This document shows, piece by piece, positions 50,807-57,798 of a DNA stretch of 64,000 nt (its first letter is position 1; the number at the start of each line of letters is the position of its first letter). Source of the DNA: Chloroflexota bacterium (lineage in GTDB: Bacteria > Chloroflexota > Dehalococcoidia > DSTF01 > RBG-16-68-14); NCBI GenBank assembly GCA_029262675.1, contig JAJCYW010000016.1, forward strand, positions 161,798 to 225,797, written 5' to 3'. The notes under the pieces are model-generated. The model saw only the letters and a list, made by a program, of their open reading frames with translations. It was not told the origin of the DNA and made no database searches. The position numbers were made by a program, and so were the translations under genes.

Positions 50807-50880
50807 TGGTTAGGCGGCCAGGATTCGAACCTGGGTCTCCCGGGTGAGAGCCGGGGATCCTTCCGATAGACGACCGCCTA
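50807..50880 (-). tRNA. tRNA-Glu (anticodon CTC), CCA encoded
   Basis: On the minus strand the acceptor TAGGCGG pairs with CCGCCTA, followed by discriminator A and an encoded CCA (50809-50807). The anticodon arm is CCCGG-CTCTCAC-CCGGG (T33, CTC at 34-36) and the T-arm is CCAGG-TTCGAAT-CCTGG. It reads GAG. The 3' end is at 50807 and the 5' end at 50880. Confidence 0.93.
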
Positions 50881-50928
50881 GCGCTTAATCAGGTGGGGCA
50901 GGCTTTTGCTTTGACCGGCGGGCCTGCC

Positions 50929-51423
50929 CTAGTCTTCATCCACCTCCTCCCATTCTGGCTCCTTCGGCTCTGGCATCGGTTCGTAGTGGGTAGGGCCATC
51001 CTCTTCCATTTCGATCTTGTTGACTTGGCCGGTGCGCACCATCGTCATCAGCGCAGCATTAGTCGCTCTGCCATCGATGAAGCCGCCACCTTCGCCCCGC
51101 ATGCCTCCCTCAAAGAGGCGCAGAGCAATAATCCCAAGAGGGATGGGGCTGCCTTCTTCGACGAGTACATGCATGACCGCGTCGCCGATGGCCATCCCGA
51201 TAAAGCGATACTTCCCCTTGCTTGGCAGCAGTTGCTTGGCTTCTGGCCGCTGATAGGGATCGCCCAATCTATGCCACACCATATCGCGGACGGCGGCGTA
51301 CCGAACGCTCCCCACTTCGAAGCTGGTTTTAGCCTTCGCCAGCGCCTCACCAAGCTGTACGATAGCCACGTCTTCGATGTGGAGCGCCTCCATCAACTGA
51401 GAACCCATTATGTCATTACTCAT
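50929..51423 (-). CDS. Hypothetical protein beside tRNA-Glu
   Basis: 164 residues; family not recognised. Mixed alpha/beta composition, no signal or transmembrane segment, Glu-rich C-terminus (EPKEPEWEEVDED). A ribosome site AAAGGACGG precedes ATG 51423. It begins the lower-GC patch downstream of tRNA-Glu, where most neighbours are unfamiliar, and may belong to acquired DNA. Confidence 0.6.
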   Translation of the reverse strand: MSNDIMGSQLMEALHIEDVAIVQLGEALAKAKTSFEVGSVRYAAVRDMVWHRLGDPYQRPEAKQLLPSKGKYRFIGMAIGDAVMHVLVEEGSPIPLGIIALRLFEGGMRGEGGGFIDGRATNAALMTMVRTGQVNKIEMEEDGPTHYEPMPEPKEPEWEEVDED

Positions 51424-51731
51424 GAGCGACCGTCCTTTCTGTACGTTGACAACAGTATCGCATAGGAGATGTAGCTAGGTCAAGACGTAATAGTGCCTCC
51501 ATACGTAATATATCAGCACCTATTATAGCACAGCTGATGGCCGCTCTTGAGTCTGAGGACAGGTTTCTCACCTAGGCTGAGGCAGAAATGGAGCGGAGAA
51601 GGGCTGACTTAGCTGATCATATAGAACAAGCGAGAAGGATACGGGCTGCGCTAGAGATTCTGGGCGTGGAGACGCCCGAAGCGCCCGCTCGTAAATGACT
51701 TGTTGACGCAAGGTGGTGATAGAATGGCCGC
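51424..51731. other. Lower-GC intergenic stretch
   Basis: Between the two hypothetical genes lie the upstream region of the minus-strand gene, an AT-rich block (51500-51535, with TAATATATCAG and TATTATAGCAC) and the amber-interrupted small ORF. No tRNA fragment, transposase or clear attachment repeat is seen. Confidence 0.5.
51537..51698 (+). pseudogene. Small ORF interrupted by an in-frame amber codon
   Basis: From ATG 51537 the frame reads MAALESEDRFLT, then TAG at 51573-51575, then AEAEMERRRADLADHIEQA and so on to a TGA at 51696-51698. The second part alone could start at ATG 51588 (36 residues, helical, charged). The two parts read as one ~54-codon peptide with TAG in place of one codon. 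It could be a decayed gene, or two unrelated pieces. Confidence 0.35.
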
Positions 51732-52259
51732 ATGCTCCACGCAATACCCAAGGCTGGCGGTCAGATGCTAGGTGCCATTCTGTTGGTTGTCGGCCTCGCT
51801 CTGGACGCCAAGGAGATAACGGAGATTACGCTACGCGAGCAAGCTATCGGCTGGCAATGGGTAGCAATGGCAGGCGGTGTTCTGTTCATGCTTTTCGCTG
51901 TCTGGACGCAGGTTTCGCTGTATCGGGCGTTTGCCGATCACACAAAGTACCGTGGTATTGCGATTGGGTTAAGCAAGTTCATTGGTAGCGGCAATGCCCT
52001 GCTAGACATCTACTGTCGGCCAGAGTCTCCAACACCGGTAGGCAAAGAAGTCAATGACTGGTTGTTCGATAGCGTCAAATATCTCGTTGAGAATTACCCC
52101 GAAGGTATTGGATACTTTGTGAACGACAACATAGACTTCTTTGACGAGTCTACACCCGTATCGTGTAGACAGATTCGGGGAAGACTTGAACGGCTCAACG
52201 CGCTTGATCGCGAGTTGCGCTCGTTAGCTGGCGGTATGGCAGTGAGCCCGGAGCGATAA
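51732..52259 (+). CDS. Hypothetical membrane protein
   Basis: 175 residues, not recognised. Two N-terminal transmembrane segments (GAILLVVGLALDA and VAMAGGVLFMLFAVWTQ) are followed by a ~110-residue soluble part (FIGSGNALLDIYCRPES..., LVENYPEGIGYFVND). The AT content is higher than the flanks. Two-helix membrane proteins with a cytosolic tail occur in several defence systems, but nothing in the sequence ties this gene to one. Confidence 0.6.
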   Translation: MLHAIPKAGGQMLGAILLVVGLALDAKEITEITLREQAIGWQWVAMAGGVLFMLFAVWTQVSLYRAFADHTKYRGIAIGLSKFIGSGNALLDIYCRPESPTPVGKEVNDWLFDSVKYLVENYPEGIGYFVNDNIDFFDESTPVSCRQIRGRLERLNALDRELRSLAGGMAVSPER

Positions 52260-52365
52260 CCCCCAGCTGCTACAAGGACGAGAGCAGCGATGAGTAGGAA
52301 TTAGATACGAAGGTGTGACTGGAGGAGTTTTGAATAATGCTGAAGCAATGGGCGGGGCGTGGGCG

Positions 52366-52725
52366 CTAGCGCTTGTCCAGGTGGCGGAACTGCGCCTCAA
52401 TTGGCTTGCCGGGTAGCGCGGGCGGTGGTGGGGGAGGCGGGCCGTCGCGCGAGTCGCCGCCGCGGCCGTTCTGCCCGCCGCCGCGCCGCCGGAAGAACGG
52501 CAGGACGATAGGGAGTAGTAACAGCGCGGGGAGCATCCGCCATGCCAGCAGCGCGATGATGGGCGCCAGCACCAGCAGGCCGAGCGGCGTCGGGTACCAG
52601 CGCCAGCCGCGCAGCGAGAAGACGCTCTCACCGTTCGCGGCGCGGCGCACGAGCAGCGCGACGAAAGAGATAACGAAGAGGATAGCCACGGTGGCGAGGA
52701 TCGTGATAGCGAGCGAGTAGACCAT
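52366..52725 (-). CDS. Small membrane protein with Pro-rich tail
   Basis: 119 residues. Two hydrophobic segments (LAITILATVAILFVISFVALLV, and the LGLLVLAPIIALLAW region) flank a short loop; the C-terminus is Gly- and Pro-rich (PPPPPPPALPGK). Family not recognised. It is downstream of the selenoprotein gene on the same strand, with a 10-bp gap, so probably cotranscribed. Confidence 0.6.
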   Translation of the reverse strand: MVYSLAITILATVAILFVISFVALLVRRAANGESVFSLRGWRWYPTPLGLLVLAPIIALLAWRMLPALLLLPIVLPFFRRRGGGQNGRGGDSRDGPPPPPPPALPGKPIEAQFRHLDKR

Positions 52726-52735
52726 GCGCCGTTCC

Positions 52736-53374
52736 CTAGTCTGCCTCTAGATACGCCTTTATCGCCGCCTCCAGCTCGTCCGGCCGGAAGCCCATCGGGC
52801 CGGCCTCACTGCGATAGGCGATGCGGCCGTCCCTGCCGATCAGGAACAACCTGTCCGGCAGAGCGGAGTAGGCAAGGTCCGTGCTGTCTTCCATGTCATC
52901 GATCAACGTCGGGATGTCGAGTTCGAGTCGCACGGAGCAGGCTTCCGCCAGGTGCTCGCGCTCGTCGAATGTTTTCGGCGTTTCATGGACGACGTCCTCA
53001 TCGACGTTGATCTGGAGCTGCCAGCCGTCCTCCGGGTGCGCCTCCTGAATGTAGACGACAAAGAACTCGAAGCGGTCCTTATACGTCCGGTACATCTCCT
53101 GCAGGCGCCCGGCCTGCTTGCGGAAGGGCGGTCAGGTGAAGGAGCCGAAGATCAAGGCGACCGCCCGCTCATCGCGGAACGATGAAAGCCGGACGGTGGT
53201 TTCCAAGTCTCCGAGTACCGGCCGCTCGAAATCCGGTGCGACATCCCCGACGCTAGGAACACGGGCTTCGCGCTTGGCCTGCTCCGTCTGGATCGCGTGC
53301 CAGCGCTCGCGCGTAAGGTTCAGGCGCTCAAGTATCTCGTCCGGCAGTTCGCGGAACTGTGGCTCCGTTGTCAT
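52736..53374 (-). CDS. Iodothyronine-deiodinase-like thioredoxin-fold selenoprotein (Sec81, in-frame TGA)
   Basis: One 212-residue protein read through an in-frame TGA at 53134-53132. Before it: a helical N-terminus and SVGDVAPDFERPVLG...ALIFGSFT; after it PPFRKQAGRLQEMYRTY, FFVVYIQEAHPEDGW, ALPDRLFLIGRDGRIAYRS and GP...DELEAAIKAYL. The string FGSxT-U-PPF, YI.EAH..DGW and ALP.RL..I..GRI.Y are those of animal deiodinases (DIO1-3), in which this residue is the catalytic selenocysteine. Split at the stop, neither half makes a complete fold. A SECIS-like hairpin follows. Sec machinery is outside the window. Confidence 0.87.
53101..53134 (-). promoter_or_regulatory. SECIS-like hairpin of the deiodinase selenoprotein gene
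   Basis: Minus-strand TGA (53134-53132), 14-base link, then stem GCAGGC-cggGC-GCCTGC (53117-53101). The apical loop CGGGC is 20 bases from TGA and has G in its second position, as bacterial SECIS elements require. Confidence 0.65.
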
Positions 53375-53400
53375 GTCAGTAGTATTCTAGCAGAGCGGTA

Positions 53401-53457
53401 GTCTCTGCCTGGGGCAGAGGTCTCTGCCTACGGCAGAGGTCTCTACCTTAGGCAGAG
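53401..53457. repeat. Three tandem 19-bp palindromic repeats
   Basis: GTCTCTGCCT-gg-GGCAGAG and GTCTCTGCCT-ac-GGCAGAG, then GTCTCTACCT-ta-GGCAGAG (53401-53419, 53420-53438, 53439-53457). Each is a CTCTGCC/GGCAGAG palindrome with a variable centre. They lie between divergent genes, upstream of both the selenoprotein gene and the hydrolase-cyclase gene. Confidence 0.9.
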
Positions 53458-53522
53458 GTCAGCGATTCTCGCTAATCTTAAGAACGCCACCGGGGGCGTC
53501 AAGCGTCATCACAAGGTTGTTT

Positions 53523-55013
53523 ATGGAACAAGACATCCGCTTCTGCACTGCGTCGGACGGGGTCCGCATCGCCTACGCGACCGTTGGCAAAGGGCCGCCG
53601 CTCGTGCGCGTGCTCGGCTGGTTCACGCACCTGGAGCACGACTGGACGGCGCCGTGGGTAAAGTCGGATGTCGAAGGTCTCGCCCGCCGCTACACGTACA
53701 TCCGGTACGACGGCCGCGGTACAGGGCTCTCCGACCGGGACGTCGACGACTTCTCGATAGAGTCGCGCGTGAAGGACCTTGAGGCCGTGATCGACGCCTC
53801 CGGGCAGCAGCAGGTCGCCTTTTTTGCCGTGTCGCAGGGCGGTCCGATAGCGATCAAATACTCGGCGCGACATCCCGAGCGGGTCAGCCACCTAATCCTC
53901 TACGGCTCGTTCGCGCATATGCCGCCTCCGCGAAGCCAGGAGGCGGCAGAGATGCGCGACGCGCTGGTCACGCTCGTGCGCCAGGGCTGGGGGAAAGACA
54001 GCCCGGCGTTCCGCATGGCCTTCACCAGTATGTTTCTGCCGAACGCCGATCCGGAACGCTTGCAGTGGTTTAACGAGATGCAGCGCGCCTCGGCGACGCC
54101 TGAAACGGCGGCCAACCTCTTAACGCAACAACGTGAGTTCGATGTCCGCGATCTGCTGCCTAAGCTCACAGTGCCCACGCTGGTGTTTCACGCCCGCGGC
54201 GACCAGGCCGTACCGTTTAAGCGCGGCCGCGAGCTGGCCGCAGAGATCCCCAACGCCCGGTTCGTGCCGCTGGAGAGCGACAACCACGTGATGACCACGG
54301 ACGAGCCCGCCTACGCAATGATGGAACAGTCCAGGGACGAGTTCCTCGCCGCCTCCGCAGACGCTGGCGCTTCGGCGGCCGTGGCCGCCACCTCACCCAC
54401 TCCTGCCGTCCCACCGGCTCCTGCCGCACCAGCAAGAGCGGCGCAACCGGCGGCGCCGGTGCAGTCCGGATCAGCGCCGGTGTCGGGTGGGCTGGTGACG
54501 ATCCTCTTCACCGATATGGAGTCGTCGACGGCGCTGACACAGCGCGTGGGCGACGCGAGCGCTCAGGAAGTACGGCGCGCGCACAACGACATCGTCAGAG
54601 CCGCCCTAGCAGCCAGCGGCGGAAACGAGATCAAGCACACGGGCGATGGCATCATGGCCTCGTTCTCCGGCGCGACCGCCGCGCTCGACTGCGCGATCGC
54701 GATTCAGCGCGGCGTGGCCGAGCACCGGAGCGCCGAGCCGGATTCGCCGTTGGCCGTCTACGTCGGCCTGAACGCGGGCGAACCGATAGCCGAAAACGGC
54801 CCGGACGGCCGGGCTGATCTCTTCGGCACGTCCGTCGATCTCGCCAAGCGCGTCTGCGATGCGGCGGAGCCCGGCCAGGTGCTGGTGTCGGACGTCATCC
54901 GGCAGCTCGCCGCTGGCAAGCAGTTCCTCTTCTCGGATCGCGGCGATACCGTCCTCCGCGGCTTCGAGGACCCCGTAAAGCTCTGGGAGCTGAGTTGGGA
55001 GGACCAGGGCTGA
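53523..55013 (+). CDS. Alpha/beta hydrolase - class III nucleotide cyclase fusion 1
   Basis: 496 residues from ATG 53523 (a TTG two codons upstream is in frame). Residues 1-270 form an alpha/beta hydrolase: IRYDGRGTGLSD (oxyanion/cap region), the nucleophile region FAVSQGGP (Ser where GxSxG is expected), FHARGDQAVPF (acid) and DNHVMTT (His). A Pro/Ala-rich linker follows (about 280-325), then a class III cyclase domain (TILFTDMESSTALTQ, EIKHTGDGIMASF). The adenine-fixing VNxAAR reads VDLAKRV. The stop overlaps the ATG of the paralogue. A role as a ligand-gated cyclase is inference. Confidence 0.85.
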   Translation: MEQDIRFCTASDGVRIAYATVGKGPPLVRVLGWFTHLEHDWTAPWVKSDVEGLARRYTYIRYDGRGTGLSDRDVDDFSIESRVKDLEAVIDASGQQQVAFFAVSQGGPIAIKYSARHPERVSHLILYGSFAHMPPPRSQEAAEMRDALVTLVRQGWGKDSPAFRMAFTSMFLPNADPERLQWFNEMQRASATPETAANLLTQQREFDVRDLLPKLTVPTLVFHARGDQAVPFKRGRELAAEIPNARFVPLESDNHVMTTDEPAYAMMEQSRDEFLAASADAGASAAVAATSPTPAVPPAPAAPARAAQPAAPVQSGSAPVSGGLVTILFTDMESSTALTQRVGDASAQEVRRAHNDIVRAALAASGGNEIKHTGDGIMASFSGATAALDCAIAIQRGVAEHRSAEPDSPLAVYVGLNAGEPIAENGPDGRADLFGTSVDLAKRVCDAAEPGQVLVSDVIRQLAAGKQFLFSDRGDTVLRGFEDPVKLWELSWEDQG

Positions 55014-56341
55014 TGGACCAAGAGATCGGCTTCTGCACCACGGCGGACGGCATCAGCATCGCCTACGCGACGACAGGCGAAGGGCCGCCCGTCGTCTACG
55101 TCACTGGCTTCCCTGGCCACCTCTCACTCGAGTGGGAGTCGGAGATCGCCCGCGGCCTTATCGAAGAGCTATCGCAGGGCGTGCGGCTGATCCGCTATGA
55201 CATGCGCGGCAGCGGACTGTCTGACCGCGACGTGCCGGAGCTGACGCTGGAGCGTTGGGTGGAGGACCTGCGCACCGTCGTCGATGCGCTCGGCCTCGAC
55301 CAGTTCACGCTGCTCAGCCTCGGTTTCCTCGCCGGCCCCATCGCGATAACGTACGCGGCGTCGCATGTAGACAAGGTGAAGAACTTGATCCTCTCCAGCG
55401 CATTCCTGCTTGGCTCTGAGCTGTCTCCTCCCGATAGAGCGAAGACGATGATTGACTACATTACCGCGTATGGTTTGCCGGCGGGGATGGATATGGATAT
55501 GGAAGCGGAAGAAGTGGTGAAACTCCAGTCCGCCGTGCGCCTGCAGCGGAAGTCGGCTTCGACCGAGGTGCAAGGGGCAGTAGTGCGAGCGATGTTTGAG
55601 GCCGATGTCCGAGGTCTGGCCGATAGCATATCGATGCCGGCGCTTGTCATGCACGGCCAGGAAGACTCCGTTGTGCGCTTTGCGCTCGGACGCGATCTTG
55701 CTGCGCGGCTTCCGAACGCGCGCTTCGTGCCCTTCGTGGCATCGGCCGCGTCACCATGGCAGCACCAGGAGTTCCTGGCCCGCGAGATTCGTAGCTTCCT
55801 CGGCATCGACCTTGGCGGCGGCGCCGACGCGCCCGCGGCGGGCGCGCCGCTGACGATTCTCTTCACCGACATGGAATCGTCCACGGCGACGACGCAGCGA
55901 CTGGGCGACGAGAAGGCGCAGGCGCTGGTGCGGCTGCACAACAGCGTCGTCCGCGACGCGCTGGCCGAGCACGGAGGCACCGAGATCAAGCACACGGGCG
56001 ATGGCATCATGGCCTCGTTCACGTCCGGGTCTTCCGGGCTCGCCGCTGCCGTGGCGATCCAGCGAGCGCTGGCCGACCGAAGTGAAGCGGGTGACGATCA
56101 CGTGCACGTTCGCATCGGCCTCAATGCTGGGGAGCCGGTGGCTGAAGATCGAGACCTCTTCGGCACGGCCGTGCAGCTTGCCAGCCGCATCTGCGACCGC
56201 GCGCAGCCGGGCGAGATCCTCGTCTCTAACGTCGTCCGGGAGCTCGTCGCGGGGAAGGGTTTCCTCTTCGCGGACCGCGGTGAATTCGAGATGCGCGGCT
56301 TCGAGGACCCGGTCCGCATCTACGAGGTCGGGTGGCGCTAG
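55013..56341 (+). CDS. Alpha/beta hydrolase - class III nucleotide cyclase fusion 2 (hydrolase nucleophile lost)
   Basis: 442 residues from ATG 55013, overlapping the previous stop (TGATG). The first ~40 residues closely match fusion 1 (MDQEIGFCTTADGISIAYAT). The hydrolase nucleophile motif is LLSLGFLAGP, without a GxSxG serine, and the catalytic His region reads SPWQHQEF, so hydrolysis is unlikely; it may only bind a ligand. The C-terminal cyclase domain is intact by the same motifs as fusion 1 (TDMESSTATTQ, EIKHTGDGIMASF). Confidence 0.84.
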   Translation: MDQEIGFCTTADGISIAYATTGEGPPVVYVTGFPGHLSLEWESEIARGLIEELSQGVRLIRYDMRGSGLSDRDVPELTLERWVEDLRTVVDALGLDQFTLLSLGFLAGPIAITYAASHVDKVKNLILSSAFLLGSELSPPDRAKTMIDYITAYGLPAGMDMDMEAEEVVKLQSAVRLQRKSASTEVQGAVVRAMFEADVRGLADSISMPALVMHGQEDSVVRFALGRDLAARLPNARFVPFVASAASPWQHQEFLAREIRSFLGIDLGGGADAPAAGAPLTILFTDMESSTATTQRLGDEKAQALVRLHNSVVRDALAEHGGTEIKHTGDGIMASFTSGSSGLAAAVAIQRALADRSEAGDDHVHVRIGLNAGEPVAEDRDLFGTAVQLASRICDRAQPGEILVSNVVRELVAGKGFLFADRGEFEMRGFEDPVRIYEVGWR

Positions 56342-56385
56342 GGTCAAAGTTAGGTCACCGCGCGGCTAGAACGAAAGGAATCGTG

Positions 56386-57003
56386 ATGATGGCGAGAATG
56401 AAACTGCTCGTACTAGCATTGGCAGTCATTCTCGGGTCGGTTTCAGCGAACGCAGTGGCGGGTAGCGATGGTACCATTGGCATCGCCTCACGCTCCGTCG
56501 CTGTTGGAGAACAGGGTACGGTGACGCTGGATGTAGCCGACTTCCCTCATCTGCTCGGCGCATGGATGATCGACATCGAATACGACCCTGTGACTGTCCA
56601 ACCTGTGAAGTGCGTTGCCGAGTACGGCGGTCTCTGCGACCTGGAACACGGCGAGACATCGCTCCGTGTGACGAGCGCTAGCGCCGAAGGCTTGACGGGA
56701 GACTTCTCCCTGGCATCGATAGGATTCACCTGTGAATCGGAAGGCCTCAGCGCAGTCACCATAGCTTTGCCCACATGGGGTGTTGGCACGGTTGGATTTC
56801 CTCCACCGCCGCCGGAGATTCTTGACGGCTCAATCACCTGCGTTGACCCGCCTGTCGACGCGTCGGAGCTACCTGCGACTGGGACCGGCACGAGCACCGG
56901 AACTGCTCAGGGAACGTCGCATTGGCTCATTGCCAGCCTCGCATTTGCAGGCATCATGGCCATCTCCCTCACGGCAGTGCGCCGCATGCTGAGCAACTCC
57001 TGA
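56386..57003 (+). CDS. Cohesin-like domain surface protein with LPxTG-type sorting signal
   Basis: 205 residues from ATG 56386 (AAAGGAA upstream). A signal peptide (KLLVLALAVILGSVSANAVA) precedes a ~125-residue beta-sandwich domain: VAVGEQGTVTLDVADF, LLGAWMIDIEYDP and ...GFTCESEGLSAVTIALP, the pattern of cohesin domains (V-x-V...DV, YDP, G-x-I). The C-terminus has LPATG (residues 162-166), a Gly/Thr-rich stretch, a hydrophobic helix (WLIASLAFAGIMAISLTAV) and RRMLSNS, the layout of a sortase substrate. No sortase gene is in view. It could present a dockerin receptor at the cell surface. Confidence 0.75.
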   Translation: MMARMKLLVLALAVILGSVSANAVAGSDGTIGIASRSVAVGEQGTVTLDVADFPHLLGAWMIDIEYDPVTVQPVKCVAEYGGLCDLEHGETSLRVTSASAEGLTGDFSLASIGFTCESEGLSAVTIALPTWGVGTVGFPPPPPEILDGSITCVDPPVDASELPATGTGTSTGTAQGTSHWLIASLAFAGIMAISLTAVRRMLSNS

Positions 57004-57006
57004 CCT

Positions 57007-57798
57007 ATGGGAGACAGCGTCAGCTTCGACCACGCGGCCGAGTTCTACGACGTGACCCGCGCCGATCCGGCGTGGGTGGCGGCCAATCTGACGGACGCTC
57101 TCCTGGCCGAGCGCAGCGTGATCGTTGCCGGCAGTGTCCTCGAAGTCGGCATCGGCACCGGACGCATCGCCCGGCCGCTGTCGGCGCGCGGCGTGCGCGT
57201 AGTCGGTGTCGATATCGCGCCGCTGATGTTGGCACAGCTCACCGCGCAACTGCAGGCGGACGGCGAACCGCCCGACCTACTGCTCGCCGACGCCACGCGT
57301 CTACCGTTCGTCGCGAACACGTTTCGGATGGCGATGATGACCCACGTCCTCCACCTGGTATCCGATTGGCGGCAGACGGTCGCGGAGACCGTGCGGGTGT
57401 TAGAGGATGATGGTGTCTTCGTTCACGTCGTCACCAGCTACCCGGAGCCGAACCCTTGGACGAAGAGCAAGGCGCTCTGGGACGAGATCGTGACCAGCCA
57501 TCAGTTCCAGCGCAGGACTCGGCCAACGCCGGACGAGATCGCCGGCGAGCTGCGTTCGCACGGCGGCAAGCTGCGCGAGAACGAATTCGCCCGCTTGGAC
57601 GATCGGCTGACCCCCGGCGACAACCTGGAGCGAATGCGCCAGCGCATCGATTCCTGGACGTGGGAGTACCCGGACGAACTCTTCGGGGCGTTCTTCTCGG
57701 AGTTCGAGCCGCGCTACCGTGTCCATTACGGCGATATGGACACGGTCCTGATCAACACAGGGGTTCACCAACTGGAGGTCTGGAGTTTTGGCGGATAG
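57007..57798 (+). CDS. SAM-dependent methyltransferase, class I
   Basis: 263 residues. SAM-binding motif I is VLEVGIGTGRIA (about residues 44-55) and the following GVRVVGVDIAPLML is motif II. The C-terminal half is helical. Four bases separate its ATG from the preceding gene. Substrate unknown; ubiE/COQ5-like small-molecule methyltransferases share this pattern. Confidence 0.85.
   Translation: MGDSVSFDHAAEFYDVTRADPAWVAANLTDALLAERSVIVAGSVLEVGIGTGRIARPLSARGVRVVGVDIAPLMLAQLTAQLQADGEPPDLLLADATRLPFVANTFRMAMMTHVLHLVSDWRQTVAETVRVLEDDGVFVHVVTSYPEPNPWTKSKALWDEIVTSHQFQRRTRPTPDEIAGELRSHGGKLRENEFARLDDRLTPGDNLERMRQRIDSWTWEYPDELFGAFFSEFEPRYRVHYGDMDTVLINTGVHQLEVWSFGG

Noticed and set aside
50807..50880. 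Integration (attL/attR) pair at tRNA-Glu
   Set aside because: I found no second copy of the tRNA 3' end in the window and no integrase.
52224..52631. Minus-strand frame upstream and inside the small membrane protein
   Set aside because: Arg/Ser/Ala-rich shadow; the 52366-52725 frame has the sensible transmembrane pattern.
53132..53374. Short 80-residue protein as a separate gene
   Set aside because: It ends exactly at the catalytic Sec position of a deiodinase homologue that continues in the same frame after TGA.
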